From Paraherbaspirillum soli (GTDB lineage: Bacteria > Pseudomonadota > Gammaproteobacteria > Burkholderiales > Burkholderiaceae_D), in assembly GCF_042654985.1 (NCBI RefSeq), contig NZ_JBHSMT010000028.1:270179-334178 (forward strand): a stretch of DNA of 64,000 nucleotides. Reading direction: 5' to 3'. Every line of letters starts with the position of its first letter. Position 1 is the stretch's first letter. The position numbers were made by a program, and so were the translations under genes. The notes under the pieces were generated by a model that saw only the letters and a program-made list of their open reading frames with translations, had not been told where the DNA came from and did not search any database. Below, piece by piece: positions 53,350-61,930 of the stretch.

Positions 53350-53470
53350 GGGCACCTCTAAAAACCGTAGCGAGCGACCCAAGGTCGGGGCGAGAAGCGG
53401 AGCCGTACGAGTGTACGGTGAGCATCGCAGCCCCGAGATTGGGCCGCGCAGTAGGTTTTTAGAGGTGCCC
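53350..53470. repeat. repeat family A, copy 5 (121 bp, intact)
   Basis: Perfect 16-bp terminal inverted repeats GGGCACCTCTAAAAAC / GTTTTTAGAGGTGCCC, inner stem with GTCGGGG/CCCCGAGA, central CCGTACG/TACGG hairpin. The homologous region upstream of chemoreceptor 2 (about 56058-56093) lacks it: the flanks GGCGGTCTAT and TATTGTGTTGCTCTCAGG are joined there. Confidence 0.95.
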
Positions 53471-53632
53471 TATTGTGTTGCTCTCAGGATATCCCTAGCG
53501 ATGCACGGACGATCGCGGGATGAGGCCCGTTTTTTGCTGACTTCTTGCTCAATCGGAACCCTGCCCTGCTGGTTAATGGCGTCTGCCCGATGTGATGCGC
53601 GAATAATTAATGAGTAAGAAGACGTGTAATAA

Positions 53633-53728
53633 GTAGGGTGGATGAGCACAGCGTTATCCACCGTTGGATGTGCCACAGGTGTTTGACGCATCCAGAACGG
53701 CGGAAGGCGCTACGCTTTTCCGCCCTAC
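53633..53728 (-). repeat. repeat family B, copy 9 (96 bp)
   Basis: GTAGGGTGGATGAGCACAGC ... CGCTTTTCCGCCCTAC. One hairpin has the compensated pair GGTGGAT/ATCCACC. Part of a tandem duplication together with 53740-53832. Confidence 0.9.
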
Positions 53729-53799
53729 GCCGCTGTTGCTTGATGGCGTCTGCCCGATGTGATGCGCGAATAATCAAAGAGTAAGAACACGCGCAATAA

Positions 53800-53832
53800 G
53801 TAGGGTGGATGAGCGCAGCGTTATCCACCGCA
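53800..53832 (-). repeat. repeat family B, half copy 10
   Basis: GTAGGGTGGATGAGCGCAGC followed by GTTATCCACCG: one hairpin only, preceded by the same ~60-base flank (GGCGTCTGCCCGATGTGATG) as copy 9. Together with copy 9 it fills the 53471-53890 stretch. Confidence 0.85.
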
Positions 53833-53890
53833 CCGGCCGCACAACATGCGACAGAGGTATGCATGGCGGAATCCGTTGTGTCTCCGAAAT

Positions 53891-53932
53891 AAAAAACCGC
53901 GCGCAGATTGCATTGCAATGCGCGCGCGGTTT
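53891..53932 (-). terminator. intrinsic terminator of chemoreceptor 2
   Basis: ACCGCGCGC... / GCGCGCGGT stem, with a TTTTTTATTT run on the minus strand. Duplicate of the terminator at 51183. Confidence 0.92.
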
Positions 53933-53969
53933 GGTCCAGGCCAGCCCGGATCACTGTCACGTCAAGTCA

Positions 53970-55967
53970 TTAAAACTGTTCCCAATCCTCCGCAGAACCA
54001 GCACTGGCTGGTGCATTGGCAACCTTTTTATGGTCGTTACCTAGCGCTTTGGCCGGGCCGGCCTTTCTGCTCAAGGACATCACGCTGGCATTCTTCAGCT
54101 GCGGTGCGGTCTTCGCGTTCAGCTGCACGCTTTTGGCGGCCGGCGCCGGCTTCAAGGTCGGCATGCTGTGCGCGGCGTCCAGCTTGAACATGCTGACCAC
54201 TTGCGACAGATTGCCGGCGTGGTCTTGCAGCGAGGCGGCAGCAGCAGCAGCCTCTTCCACCAGCGCGGCGTTTTGCTGTGTGACTTGATCCATCTGGCTG
54301 ATCGCCTGGTTGATCTGGTCGATGCCGGTGCTTTGTTCCTGGCTGGCGGCGGTGATCTCGGCCATGATGTCGGTCACCCGTTTGACGCTGTCGACGATCT
54401 GATCCATCGTCACGCCGGCTTCGGCCACCAGCTTGCTGCCGACTTCGACTTTATCCACCGAGTCGCCGATCAAGCCCTTGATTTCCTTGGCGGCGGTGGC
54501 GCTGCGCTGGGCCAGGTTGCGCACTTCGCTGGCGACCACCGCAAAGCCTCGGCCTTGTTCGCCGGCCCGGGCCGCTTCGACTGCCGCATTCAAGGCCAGG
54601 ATGTTGGTCTGGAACGCGATGCCGTCGATCACGCCGATGATGTCGACGATCTTCTTCGACGAAGCATTGATCGAATCCATCGTGTCGACCACTTGCGACA
54701 CCACGGTGCCGCCCTTGACCGCGACGGTCGAGGCGGAGACCGCCAGTTGATTGGCTTGGCGTGCATTGTCGGCGCTTTGCTTGACGGTGCCGGTGATTTC
54801 TTCCATCGAGGCAGCGGTTTCTTCCAACGAGCTGGCTTGCTGTTCGGTGCGCGACGACAGGTCGAGATTGCCGGCGGCGATTTCGTGCGAGGCGACCTTG
54901 ACCGATTCGCTGGTGCGGCGGATTTCGCCGAGAACGTCGGCGATCTTGTCGACGAACAGGTTGAATGCGCTGGCGATCTGCGACAACTCGTCGGCGCCGT
55001 CAGCATCCAGACGACGGGTCAGGTCGCCGTCGCCGGAAGCGATTTCCTGCATCGCATCGCGGATCAATTCCATCCGCTTCAGCGCTTGCACCACCAGCAC
55101 GGTCAGCACCAGCGCGGCCAGCGCGATGATCAGCAGCGCCGTGACGGCCGAGGTAATCAGCATCGAGGTCAGCGCTTGCGTCGCTTCGGCGTAATCCATC
55201 ACCACCACCAGCATCCAGTCGGTGCCGGCGATCTTGCTGACAAACAGGCGACCGTCGCGGTCGTTGAGGCGGACGCTGCTGTTCTCTTTGGTACGTTCGA
55301 TGTCGGCCAGTTTTTGCGCCGACAGCGTGCCGTCCAGCGTCGATACCGGTTTCAGCGCCATTGCCGCATTCGGATGAGCGATGATAGTGCCGCCGCCGTC
55401 GACCAGGAAGGCAAAGCTGTTCGGGGTCGGTTTGATGGTGTTGACGTTGCGGATCACCGAGTCCAGCACCACGTCGCCGGCGGAAACCGCCTTGACGCTG
55501 CCTTTGCCGGCGACCGGTTCGGCAAATGTGACCACCAGCTTGCCGGTGGTCGCATCCACGTAGGGAGCGGTCAGCACTGGTCCGCCCACTTGCACTGCCT
55601 TGGTATACCAAGGACGGACGGTTGGATCGTATCCGGCCGGCATTGGGTGCGGGGCGAACATCCGGCGGTCCGGGTAGGCGATGTAGGCATCGTCGAATTC
55701 ACCGGCCTTTTGAGCTGCCTTGATGAACGGCAAAGGATCGGCGACGTCAGCCGACATGCTGATCGAGGTGACGATGGTGGCCTTGGAATGCATCCAGTCC
55801 GCGATGCCGGTCGAGTGGTCGCGGGCCAGTTGCTGCATTTGCTCGTTGAGTGATTCGAGCGTGCGATTGCGGGTGGTGGTGAAGTTGGCGGACGCCAGGA
55901 TCACCAGCGCCAGAACCACGATGGAAACGCAAATGACGATGAGTCGTGTACGAAGGGATGAAAACAT
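53970..55967 (-). CDS. methyl-accepting chemotaxis protein 2 (dCache)
   Basis: 665 residues: TM1 (about 8-30), dCache_1 sensor (about 35-245), TM2 (about 278-300), HAMP, MCP signalling domain. From about residue 195 onward it is almost identical to chemoreceptor 1, while the first 195 residues have diverged. The sensor carries YDPTVRPWY, then PYVDATTG and a later AGDVVLD. Spacing matches the amino-acid-binding dCache motif of receptors such as PctA as I recall it, so amino acids are the likely attractants. Same terminal EDWEQF. Tandem duplicate separated by 0.7 kb. Confidence 0.94.
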   Translation of the reverse strand: MFSSLRTRLIVICVSIVVLALVILASANFTTTRNRTLESLNEQMQQLARDHSTGIADWMHSKATIVTSISMSADVADPLPFIKAAQKAGEFDDAYIAYPDRRMFAPHPMPAGYDPTVRPWYTKAVQVGGPVLTAPYVDATTGKLVVTFAEPVAGKGSVKAVSAGDVVLDSVIRNVNTIKPTPNSFAFLVDGGGTIIAHPNAAMALKPVSTLDGTLSAQKLADIERTKENSSVRLNDRDGRLFVSKIAGTDWMLVVVMDYAEATQALTSMLITSAVTALLIIALAALVLTVLVVQALKRMELIRDAMQEIASGDGDLTRRLDADGADELSQIASAFNLFVDKIADVLGEIRRTSESVKVASHEIAAGNLDLSSRTEQQASSLEETAASMEEITGTVKQSADNARQANQLAVSASTVAVKGGTVVSQVVDTMDSINASSKKIVDIIGVIDGIAFQTNILALNAAVEAARAGEQGRGFAVVASEVRNLAQRSATAAKEIKGLIGDSVDKVEVGSKLVAEAGVTMDQIVDSVKRVTDIMAEITAASQEQSTGIDQINQAISQMDQVTQQNAALVEEAAAAAASLQDHAGNLSQVVSMFKLDAAHSMPTLKPAPAAKSVQLNAKTAPQLKNASVMSLSRKAGPAKALGNDHKKVANAPASAGSAEDWEQF

Positions 55968-56284
55968 GATTGGTCAATCCTGTTGGGATTATGTGCCCGA
56001 TGAGTGATGTCAGTCATATCAGCGGCAAACGTCTATATGAGATGTCTGACTCTGGCATGGCTGACGGCCTATTATTCTTGCTCTCAGGATATCCAAGTCA
56101 TGCACGGACGATCACGGGAAGAAGCGCGCTTTTTGATCGCTTCTTGCCCAATCAGAACCTTGCCCTGTTTCCTGATAACGTCGCCGGATGCCGTTGTAGC
56201 GGCAGAATGCGCGGTGTAGACTCGCCTCACGCTGCCGGCCAAGGCCTGCGATCCCATCGACCGCTGATGAGAAGGCATTCAAAA

Positions 56285-57457
56285 ATGACTATTTGGGGAC
56301 AGGCCAATCTGATGCGGGCACGCGACGGCAGCGAGGCGAAAGTGCTTTCGGTCGAGCTGTTTTTCGATCTGGTGTATGTGTTTGCCGTGACCCAGCTATC
56401 GCACCATCTGCTGCACAACCTGAGCCTGCCGGGTGCGCTGCAGACCTTGATTTTATGGTTCGCGGTGTGGCTGGGCTGGCAATACACGTGTTGGGTCACC
56501 AACTGGTTCGATCCCGAGACCATGCCGATCCGCCTGCTGCTGTTCGCCATCATGCTGGTGGCCTTGCTGATGGCGGCGGTGTTGCCGGATGCGTTCGGCG
56601 CTCGCGGTCTGCTCTTTGCGGTTTGTTATGCGGCGATCCAGATCGGGCGCACCTTGTTTGTGGTGCTGCACCTGGGGCCTCGCCATGCGCTGACCTTCAA
56701 TTTCCGTTTAATGCTTGGCTGGCTGTGCATTTCGGGCTTGTTCTGGATTGCAGGCGGATTGTCCGGCAGCGGCTATCGCCTGCTGTTCTGGGCACTGGCC
56801 GTAGGCTGCGAATATCTGTCGCCGATGGTCGGTTTTTGGTTGCCGGGCTTTGGCCGTTCCAAAACCGGGGACTGGACCGTCGAGGGCGGTCATATGGCCG
56901 AGCGCTGCCAGCTGTTCGTGATCGTCGCGCTGGGCGAGTCGATCCTGGTGACCGGCGCCGGCATCAGCCAGATGGCGCTGTGGACTGCGCCGGAGCTGAT
57001 CGCTTTCCTGGTGGCGTTTGTCGGCAGTCTGGCGATGTGGTGGATTTATTTCGACACCAGCAGCCAGGCCGGGACCGAAGCCATTCTGCACGCGCCGGAA
57101 CCGGGCCGGATCGCCGCCTATTTTCATTATGTGCACGTGATCATCGTGGCCGGGGTCATCGTCGCCGCGGTCGCCAACGCGCTTACAATTGCCCATCCGG
57201 CCGCTGCGATCGACGTCACAGCGGCGGCGGTCCTGGTTGCTGGACCGGTGCTGTATCTGTTAGGGAATGGGATCTACAAAACCGTGGTGTACGGCCGGTT
57301 CCCGCTGTCGCACCTGATTGGCTTGAGCGCATTGGCGATATTGGCGCCGCTGGCCTACCTGACGGATCTGCTGATGGTGTCGGGCTTGACGGTGCTGGTG
57401 TTGCTGGTGGTGGCGACGCAGGAGAGCATTTCGCGGCGGCGCATCCGTCGCCGTTAA
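56285..57457 (+). CDS. low temperature requirement A (LtrA) family membrane protein
   Basis: 390 residues from ATG 56285 (GAGAAGG upstream; the ORF extends to 55970 without support). Opening VLSVELFFDLVYVFAVTQLSHHL is the LtrA signature with conserved acidic and aromatic residues in the first helix. About ten membrane helices follow, with GHMAERCQLFVIVALGESIL in the middle, also characteristic. First described in Listeria for growth in the cold; the molecular function is unknown. Divergent from chemoreceptor 2, with a terminator at 57515. Confidence 0.9.
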   Translation: MTIWGQANLMRARDGSEAKVLSVELFFDLVYVFAVTQLSHHLLHNLSLPGALQTLILWFAVWLGWQYTCWVTNWFDPETMPIRLLLFAIMLVALLMAAVLPDAFGARGLLFAVCYAAIQIGRTLFVVLHLGPRHALTFNFRLMLGWLCISGLFWIAGGLSGSGYRLLFWALAVGCEYLSPMVGFWLPGFGRSKTGDWTVEGGHMAERCQLFVIVALGESILVTGAGISQMALWTAPELIAFLVAFVGSLAMWWIYFDTSSQAGTEAILHAPEPGRIAAYFHYVHVIIVAGVIVAAVANALTIAHPAAAIDVTAAAVLVAGPVLYLLGNGIYKTVVYGRFPLSHLIGLSALAILAPLAYLTDLLMVSGLTVLVLLVVATQESISRRRIRRR

Positions 57458-57514
57458 AACTCGCTGGCGACGTTAACGCATTTCATGGCAATTTACACAT
57501 CGCTCTTGATCAGT

Positions 57515-57572
57515 TGGGGACAGAGTAATTCGCCGCGCTACGGCGGCTCTTAAACTCTGTCCCGCAATTTTT
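57515..57572. terminator. bidirectional terminator (repeat D-like)
   Basis: GGGACAGAGT / ACTCTGTCCC with inner CGCCG/CGGCG hairpin and ATTTTT after it, between converging LtrA and ACT-domain genes. Confidence 0.85.
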
Positions 57573-57960
57573 AAAACGCCAGCGTCTGCAACAGCTTCCT
57601 GGCCACCGCATCGTTATCGGTGCTGAGGGCGACGAAGCAGTGTCCTTCCTGGCGCTGCAAGGTGCTGATGCCGCGGATCGACAGTTTGGCGTCGGTCAAT
57701 TCGCGCGTAATTTGCGCCAAGGCGCCCGGCCGGTCGTCGATCCGGATCGTGATCAAATCATCGGACACCGCTTGAAACCCCTTGTCGATCAATACATGCA
57801 TGGCCTCATCCGGACGGTCGACCACCAGTTCCATCACCGCCAGGTGGTCGACGGTTTTGCCGCCGAAGCTATCAATATTGATGTGTTGCTGCGCGAGTAT
57901 TTCCGCGATCTCGGCCATCAAGCCAAGCCGGTCTTGCGTAATCAGTTTGATCGCCTTCAT
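57571..57960 (-). CDS. ACT-domain protein coupled to histidine decarboxylase
   Basis: 129 residues, two tandem ACT domains: MKAIKLITQDRLGLMAEIAE (first) and DDLITIRIDDRPGALAQITR (second), each with the Gly-Leu/Ala ligand-loop turn. Its ATG overlaps the decarboxylase stop (ATGA). ACT pairs bind amino acids and usually tune an enzyme of the same pathway. A histidine sensor for the upstream enzyme is the natural guess, not shown by sequence. The longer ORF (to 58365) overlapping the decarboxylase is a shadow. Confidence 0.88.
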   Translation of the reverse strand: MKAIKLITQDRLGLMAEIAEILAQQHINIDSFGGKTVDHLAVMELVVDRPDEAMHVLIDKGFQAVSDDLITIRIDDRPGALAQITRELTDAKLSIRGISTLQRQEGHCFVALSTDNDAVARKLLQTLAF

Positions 57961-59075
57961 GTTGTCTCCTGTGTTGGCTGGGCCAGATCGGCAATCAGCG
58001 CGTCGATATTTTCCTTGGTTACGCCGGGCATCACGATCAGGTGACTGACATCCTGCGTCGCCAATTGCCATTTGTTTTTGATCGCATCGGCGACTTTTGG
58101 GAACACCACGGTCAATGCGTTCGGATTGCGCCAAGCGGCGATGCCATGCTGGTTCAGCGACTCCACCGCATAACGGGCCAGCTCCTGACAGTGCGCCAGC
58201 CGCTGGCGCAAGCCCTGCTCGCCCATGACCTTGATCGCGTACCACAGCATCAGCGGCGTATACGCATTGCGGGAGCCGGTGATCGTGGTGTCGAGGCTGC
58301 CGATATAGCCGATGGTGCGTCCGATCCGCTCGACATTGCGCTTTCTGGCGATGACGACGCCGCACGGCATCGGCGCGCCGATGAATTTATGGCCGCTGAT
58401 CGCAATCGAATCGGCGCCGTCGGCAAAGTCGAATGCTGGTTTGGGATCGAGAAAAGAGGCGAACGGACCGCAAAACGCGCCGTCGCTGTGGATGTAGCGG
58501 TTGAGCACCACCAGGTCGTCGAGTATGTTCTGGATGCGCCGGATATCGTCCTTGCCCTCCTTCATCGTGGTGCCGATGTTGGCGAAAATGATGGCCGGCA
58601 CGTCGCGATGCAGACGCACGCTTTCCTTCAAATCCTCGTAATCGATTTCGCCGTTTTCCTGGGCCCGGATCATGATGTGGCGCAGGCCGAGAAAATGGAC
58701 ATTCTTGGCGACGCTGTAATGGGTATCTTCCGAAAAATAAACGATGCCGTTCGGGTATAGCTCACGCGCCAGGTACAAGCCGTATAAGTTGCCTTCGGTG
58801 CCGCCGTTGGTCACATAGCCCCAGTAATCGGTCTTCGGCGCGCGGTACAGGTTCGCGAAAAAATCGACCACTTCGCGCTCGAACTCGCGCGTACCGAGGC
58901 GGTAGGTGCTGGACTGGAACGGGTCGCCGATGTTATTGGAAGGAAATTTCAGGAAGCGATACAGCGGCTCGTAATCGAAATCGCGTGCCACCGGATAACC
59001 AAGAAAGGTATGACTGGCCTCTTGCATCGAATCATAGAGAGCGTCTAGGCGGGCTTGGTCTTGGCTGGTAAGCAT
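57957..59075 (-). CDS. hdc: PLP-dependent histidine decarboxylase (group II)
   Basis: 372 residues from ATG 59075; an upstream ATG at 59150 would add 25 residues, but a perfect hairpin lies between the two starts. Fold-type I decarboxylase: TFLGYPVARDFDYEPLYRFL, GYVTNGGTEGNLYGLYLAREL (cofactor phosphate and ring), HSDGAFCG (Asp to pyridine N) and SISGHKFIGAP-type Schiff-base lysine (ISGHKFIGAPMPCGVV). Matches Morganella/Klebsiella-type histidine decarboxylases closely in motif order. Converts histidine to histamine; bacterial siderophore or acid-stress roles are known. Cotranscribed with the ACT gene. Confidence 0.9.
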   Translation of the reverse strand: MLTSQDQARLDALYDSMQEASHTFLGYPVARDFDYEPLYRFLKFPSNNIGDPFQSSTYRLGTREFEREVVDFFANLYRAPKTDYWGYVTNGGTEGNLYGLYLARELYPNGIVYFSEDTHYSVAKNVHFLGLRHIMIRAQENGEIDYEDLKESVRLHRDVPAIIFANIGTTMKEGKDDIRRIQNILDDLVVLNRYIHSDGAFCGPFASFLDPKPAFDFADGADSIAISGHKFIGAPMPCGVVIARKRNVERIGRTIGYIGSLDTTITGSRNAYTPLMLWYAIKVMGEQGLRQRLAHCQELARYAVESLNQHGIAAWRNPNALTVVFPKVADAIKNKWQLATQDVSHLIVMPGVTKENIDALIADLAQPTQETT

Positions 59076-59111
59076 AAAAAACTCATCTGGAGAGGATATG
59101 AATAAATAAGC

Positions 59112-59137
59112 AATGTCATCTTTATCTAAATGACATT
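59112..59137 (-). promoter_or_regulatory. perfect hairpin in the hdc leader
   Basis: AATGTCAT / ATGACATT arms (8 bp, no mismatch) around a ten-base loop, 37 bases upstream of the chosen hdc start. Operator or leader attenuator; supports the downstream start. Confidence 0.5.
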
Positions 59138-59243
59138 CGCAATCCGACATTTTCCATCAAAACAGGTGGTCGCAGAGATGAGTTTTGGGAGTTGTGCCTG
59201 ATTTACATGCGCCCGCAAGCAACACTGATGCCCTCAGAAAACA

Positions 59244-60590
59244 TTACTTTAAGCGCACAGTCACGCGCAAGCCCCTGGCTGCCGGATCCAGATTGGCATC
59301 GGCCAACACAATCGTGCCGCCCATCCGATCGACTATCGCCTTGACGATTGCCAACCCCAATCCCGAGCCGATCTCATCGTTGCCGAGGATGCGATAAAAC
59401 GGATCGAAGATCCTGTCCCGTTCTTGCACAGGTATCCCGGGGCCGCTGTCCGCCACTTCCAGCTCCACCCATCCTTGCTGCCGGCCGACGCGCAGGTCGA
59501 TGCGGCCGCCGGCGGGGGTATAGCGAATGGCGTTGTCGAGCAGGTTTTTAACCAAGGTCGTCAGGTCGATTTCTTGCGCCGGCAAGCACACATCCTGTTC
59601 GCTGACGACGCCCAGGTCGATGCCCTTGGCCTCGGCCACCGGCATCAGTTGTTCCAGCACCCGGCGGAACACCGCCAGCACCGATATTTCTTTATTCTCA
59701 ACGCTTGGTTCGGTTTGCGAACGCGCCATGCTCAACAGTTGATCCAGCAATAGCCGGGTCCTTTGCAGCCCTTGGCGCATGCTCGCCAGCCGCGGCAGCG
59801 CCGCCGGCGGCAGCCCGGTGCGTTCCAGATTTTCGGCTTGCAGCGACAAGGCGGTCAGCGGCGATCGCAGCTCATGGGCGGCGTCCGCGACAAAGCGCCG
59901 CTGCATCTCGACCGCTTGCGCCACCCGCTGCAGCAGGCGGTTGATGGAAGCGGTCAGCGGCCGGATTTCGGCCGGCACATGGGCATCGTCCAACGGGCTT
60001 AAATCGTTCTCGCTGCGCTGATCCATCGCAGCCGACAATCTTGCCACCGGTTTCAGCATCTGCCGCACCAGCAAGATGACCAGCAAGCTCAGCAGCGGTA
60101 TCAACACGACAAATGGGGCCAGCGTCCGCAGCCCGCTGTCGCGCGCGATTTCGTCCCGCACTTCGGTCCGTTGCGCCACCGCCAGGCGGTTGCCGGCACG
60201 CAGTTCCTTGACAAACAGACGCCAGCTTTTGTCCCTTACAGTCAAGGTTTGCATACCCTCTTTCACATCGTCGGGCAGCTTCAGACTGCGCTTGGCGGAC
60301 ATTGCCGATACCCGATCCTGGCTTGGCAGCACTTGCACAATCACGCGCGCATCGGACTCCGGATCGTGCTCGGAGGTCTCCAGGATATGGCTGCCGAGCG
60401 GCAGATTGTTTTGCACGATGAGTGCGGCAATCTGCCGCAATTGATTGTCCTGGAGTTCGTTCGCATCCTTGAAAGCAAAGACGAACGAGAACGCACCGGC
60501 GCCCAGCGCCACCGTCACGATCGCCATCGAGAGCCAAAGCGAGAGCCGGACTTGCAAGGAACTGTTCAGGTATTTTTTGACACCATCCAT
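59244..60590 (-). CDS. sensor histidine kinase (QseC/PmrB-like)
   Basis: 448 residues. TM1 (about 14-36), periplasmic loop (about 37-155), TM2 (about 156-178), HAMP (to about 230), H-box FVADAAHELRSPLTALSLQ, N-box NLLDNAIRYTP, G1 VADSGPGIP, G2 GSGLGLAIVKAI. Autophosphorylates on His and passes phosphate to the regulator encoded just upstream; the two genes overlap by 25 bases. The periplasmic sensor shape and partner match the QseBC/PmrAB group. A PepSY gene next door is a common companion of this group. Signal unknown. Confidence 0.94.
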   Translation of the reverse strand: MDGVKKYLNSSLQVRLSLWLSMAIVTVALGAGAFSFVFAFKDANELQDNQLRQIAALIVQNNLPLGSHILETSEHDPESDARVIVQVLPSQDRVSAMSAKRSLKLPDDVKEGMQTLTVRDKSWRLFVKELRAGNRLAVAQRTEVRDEIARDSGLRTLAPFVVLIPLLSLLVILLVRQMLKPVARLSAAMDQRSENDLSPLDDAHVPAEIRPLTASINRLLQRVAQAVEMQRRFVADAAHELRSPLTALSLQAENLERTGLPPAALPRLASMRQGLQRTRLLLDQLLSMARSQTEPSVENKEISVLAVFRRVLEQLMPVAEAKGIDLGVVSEQDVCLPAQEIDLTTLVKNLLDNAIRYTPAGGRIDLRVGRQQGWVELEVADSGPGIPVQERDRIFDPFYRILGNDEIGSGLGLAIVKAIVDRMGGTIVLADANLDPAARGLRVTVRLK

Positions 60591-61228
60591 CCGACGCCTC
60601 TTATGTTCTTGATGGCCGCGGCCCCGAGTTTTTTACGGATCGAATAGATCAGGAATTCGACCGCATTGCTTTCCACTTCTTCATTCCAGCCGTACAGACG
60701 GTCCTCCAGCTCCTGCCGCGACAAGATCGCTCCCGGCCGCATCAATAGCGCCTGCAGCAGGCTGTACTCGCGCGCGGATAATCGGCTGGCATTGCCTTCG
60801 AAACTGGCTTCCCTGGTAACCGGGTCCAGCGACAGACTGCCGTTGCTCATCAGCGGGCTGGCGCTGCCGCTTTTCCGGCGCATCACGGCCCGCATTCTGG
60901 CCAGCAGCTCGCCCATCTCGAACGGCTTCAGCACGTAGTCGTCGGCGCCTTGATCGAGGCCGCGGATGCGGTCTTCGACCGCGTCGCGGGCGGTGACGAT
61001 CAACACCGGCACCGGATTTTCCTGGCTGCGCAGCTGCGCCAGCACCTCGAACCCGTTGCGGCGCGGCAGTCCCAAGTCGAGCAATACAAGGTCGTAGTTT
61101 TGCGCCACAATCGCGGTCAGCGCCAGTTGCCCGTCGCGCACCCAATCGACCGCATAGGCGGCATCTTTCAACGCTTGCTCGACGGCCTCTCCTATCATGT
61201 GATCGTCTTCCACCAGCAACACTCTCAT
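60566..61228 (-). CDS. OmpR-family response regulator (QseB/PmrA-like)
   Basis: 220 residues. Receiver domain MRVLLVEDDHMIGEAVEQAL with phospho-acceptor D51 in LVLLDLGLPRRNG and Lys101 in DDYVLKPFEMGEL, then a winged-helix DNA-binding domain (about 125-218, LSAREYSLLQALLMRPGAI). AAGGAC ribosome site. First gene of the operon with the kinase. Likely targets include the adjacent PepSY gene, as in related organisms (inference). Confidence 0.95.
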   Translation of the reverse strand: MRVLLVEDDHMIGEAVEQALKDAAYAVDWVRDGQLALTAIVAQNYDLVLLDLGLPRRNGFEVLAQLRSQENPVPVLIVTARDAVEDRIRGLDQGADDYVLKPFEMGELLARMRAVMRRKSGSASPLMSNGSLSLDPVTREASFEGNASRLSAREYSLLQALLMRPGAILSRQELEDRLYGWNEEVESNAVEFLIYSIRKKLGAAAIKNIRGVGWMVSKNT

Positions 61229-61253
61229 TGCTTTGTCCTTGTGCTTAATCTGT

Positions 61254-61373
61254 GGGCACTTCGAAAAACCGTAGCGAGCGGCCCAAGGTCGGGGTGAGAA
61301 GCGCAGCCGTACGGAGGTACGGCGAGCATCGCCGCCCCGAGATTGGGCCGCGCAGTAGGTTTTCCGAAGTGTC
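61254..61373. repeat. repeat family A, copy 6 (120 bp)
   Basis: GGGCACTTCGAAAAACC ... GGTTTTCCGAAGTGTC. Compared with copy 5 (CACCTCT/AGAGGTG) both arms have changed together to CACTTCG/CGAAGTG. Between the response regulator and PepSY genes. Confidence 0.92.
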
Positions 61374-61469
61374 TCCGCGATGCTACTTTATTTCAGCCTC
61401 CAGCCAATGCCGAAGCGGCCCGCCGCACCGATAGGCAGGGCGAGCCGGACCTCAGTTTAATTGCCTGGT

Positions 61470-61787
61470 TCAATCCTTATCGTGCTCCTTCTTTTCTTCG
61501 GTCGAAGACAAAACCGTGCCCAGATCGGCGTCTATCTTCACTTCCATGACCTTGCCGCCGCTGGCAACATCGACTTCGTACAAGGACTTGCCCCTTTTAT
61601 GCTTAAATTCGGCGCTGAGCGCCTTGCCGTTGGCATTCTGTTCAGCAGTGGCAATTGCTTGGGTCAAGGTGATTTTTGCCTTGCTCATCGCCACCGCGTC
61701 GCTGGCAATTGGCTCGGCAGCATAGGCGAAGGCAGCCATGGAAGTCAGCAAAACGGCGACGGTAGCGAGTTTTTTATAGCGGTTCAT
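61470..61787 (-). CDS. periplasmic PepSY-domain protein
   Basis: 105 residues from ATG 61787 (GGAG eight bases upstream). Signal peptide ending FAYA|AEPI. A single PepSY domain: ITLTQAIATAEQNANGKALS, then YEVDVASGGKVMEVKIDADL, with an acidic/basic tail EEKKEHDKD. PepSY proteins are often controlled by, or modulate, QseBC-type systems such as the pair just downstream. Monocistronic on the same strand. Confidence 0.88.
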   Translation of the reverse strand: MNRYKKLATVAVLLTSMAAFAYAAEPIASDAVAMSKAKITLTQAIATAEQNANGKALSAEFKHKRGKSLYEVDVASGGKVMEVKIDADLGTVLSSTEEKKEHDKD

Positions 61788-61930
61788 GGTCAATCTCCAA
61801 AAAGCACGCGGGAATTGCGTGAAATGAAGATTAAGCGGCCAAACTTAGCGCTTCCTTAGCGCCTGCAAACAATATTTCGCAACGGTAAAATGAGCAGGAT
61901 TTTCCAGCATCAAATTTCCCCGCCATCATC

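Noticed and set aside
57571..58365. 264-codon ORF containing the ACT gene with an N-terminal extension
   Set aside because: The extension is out of frame within the histidine decarboxylase gene and Arg/His/Cys-rich. The ATGA-coupled start at 57960 is clear.
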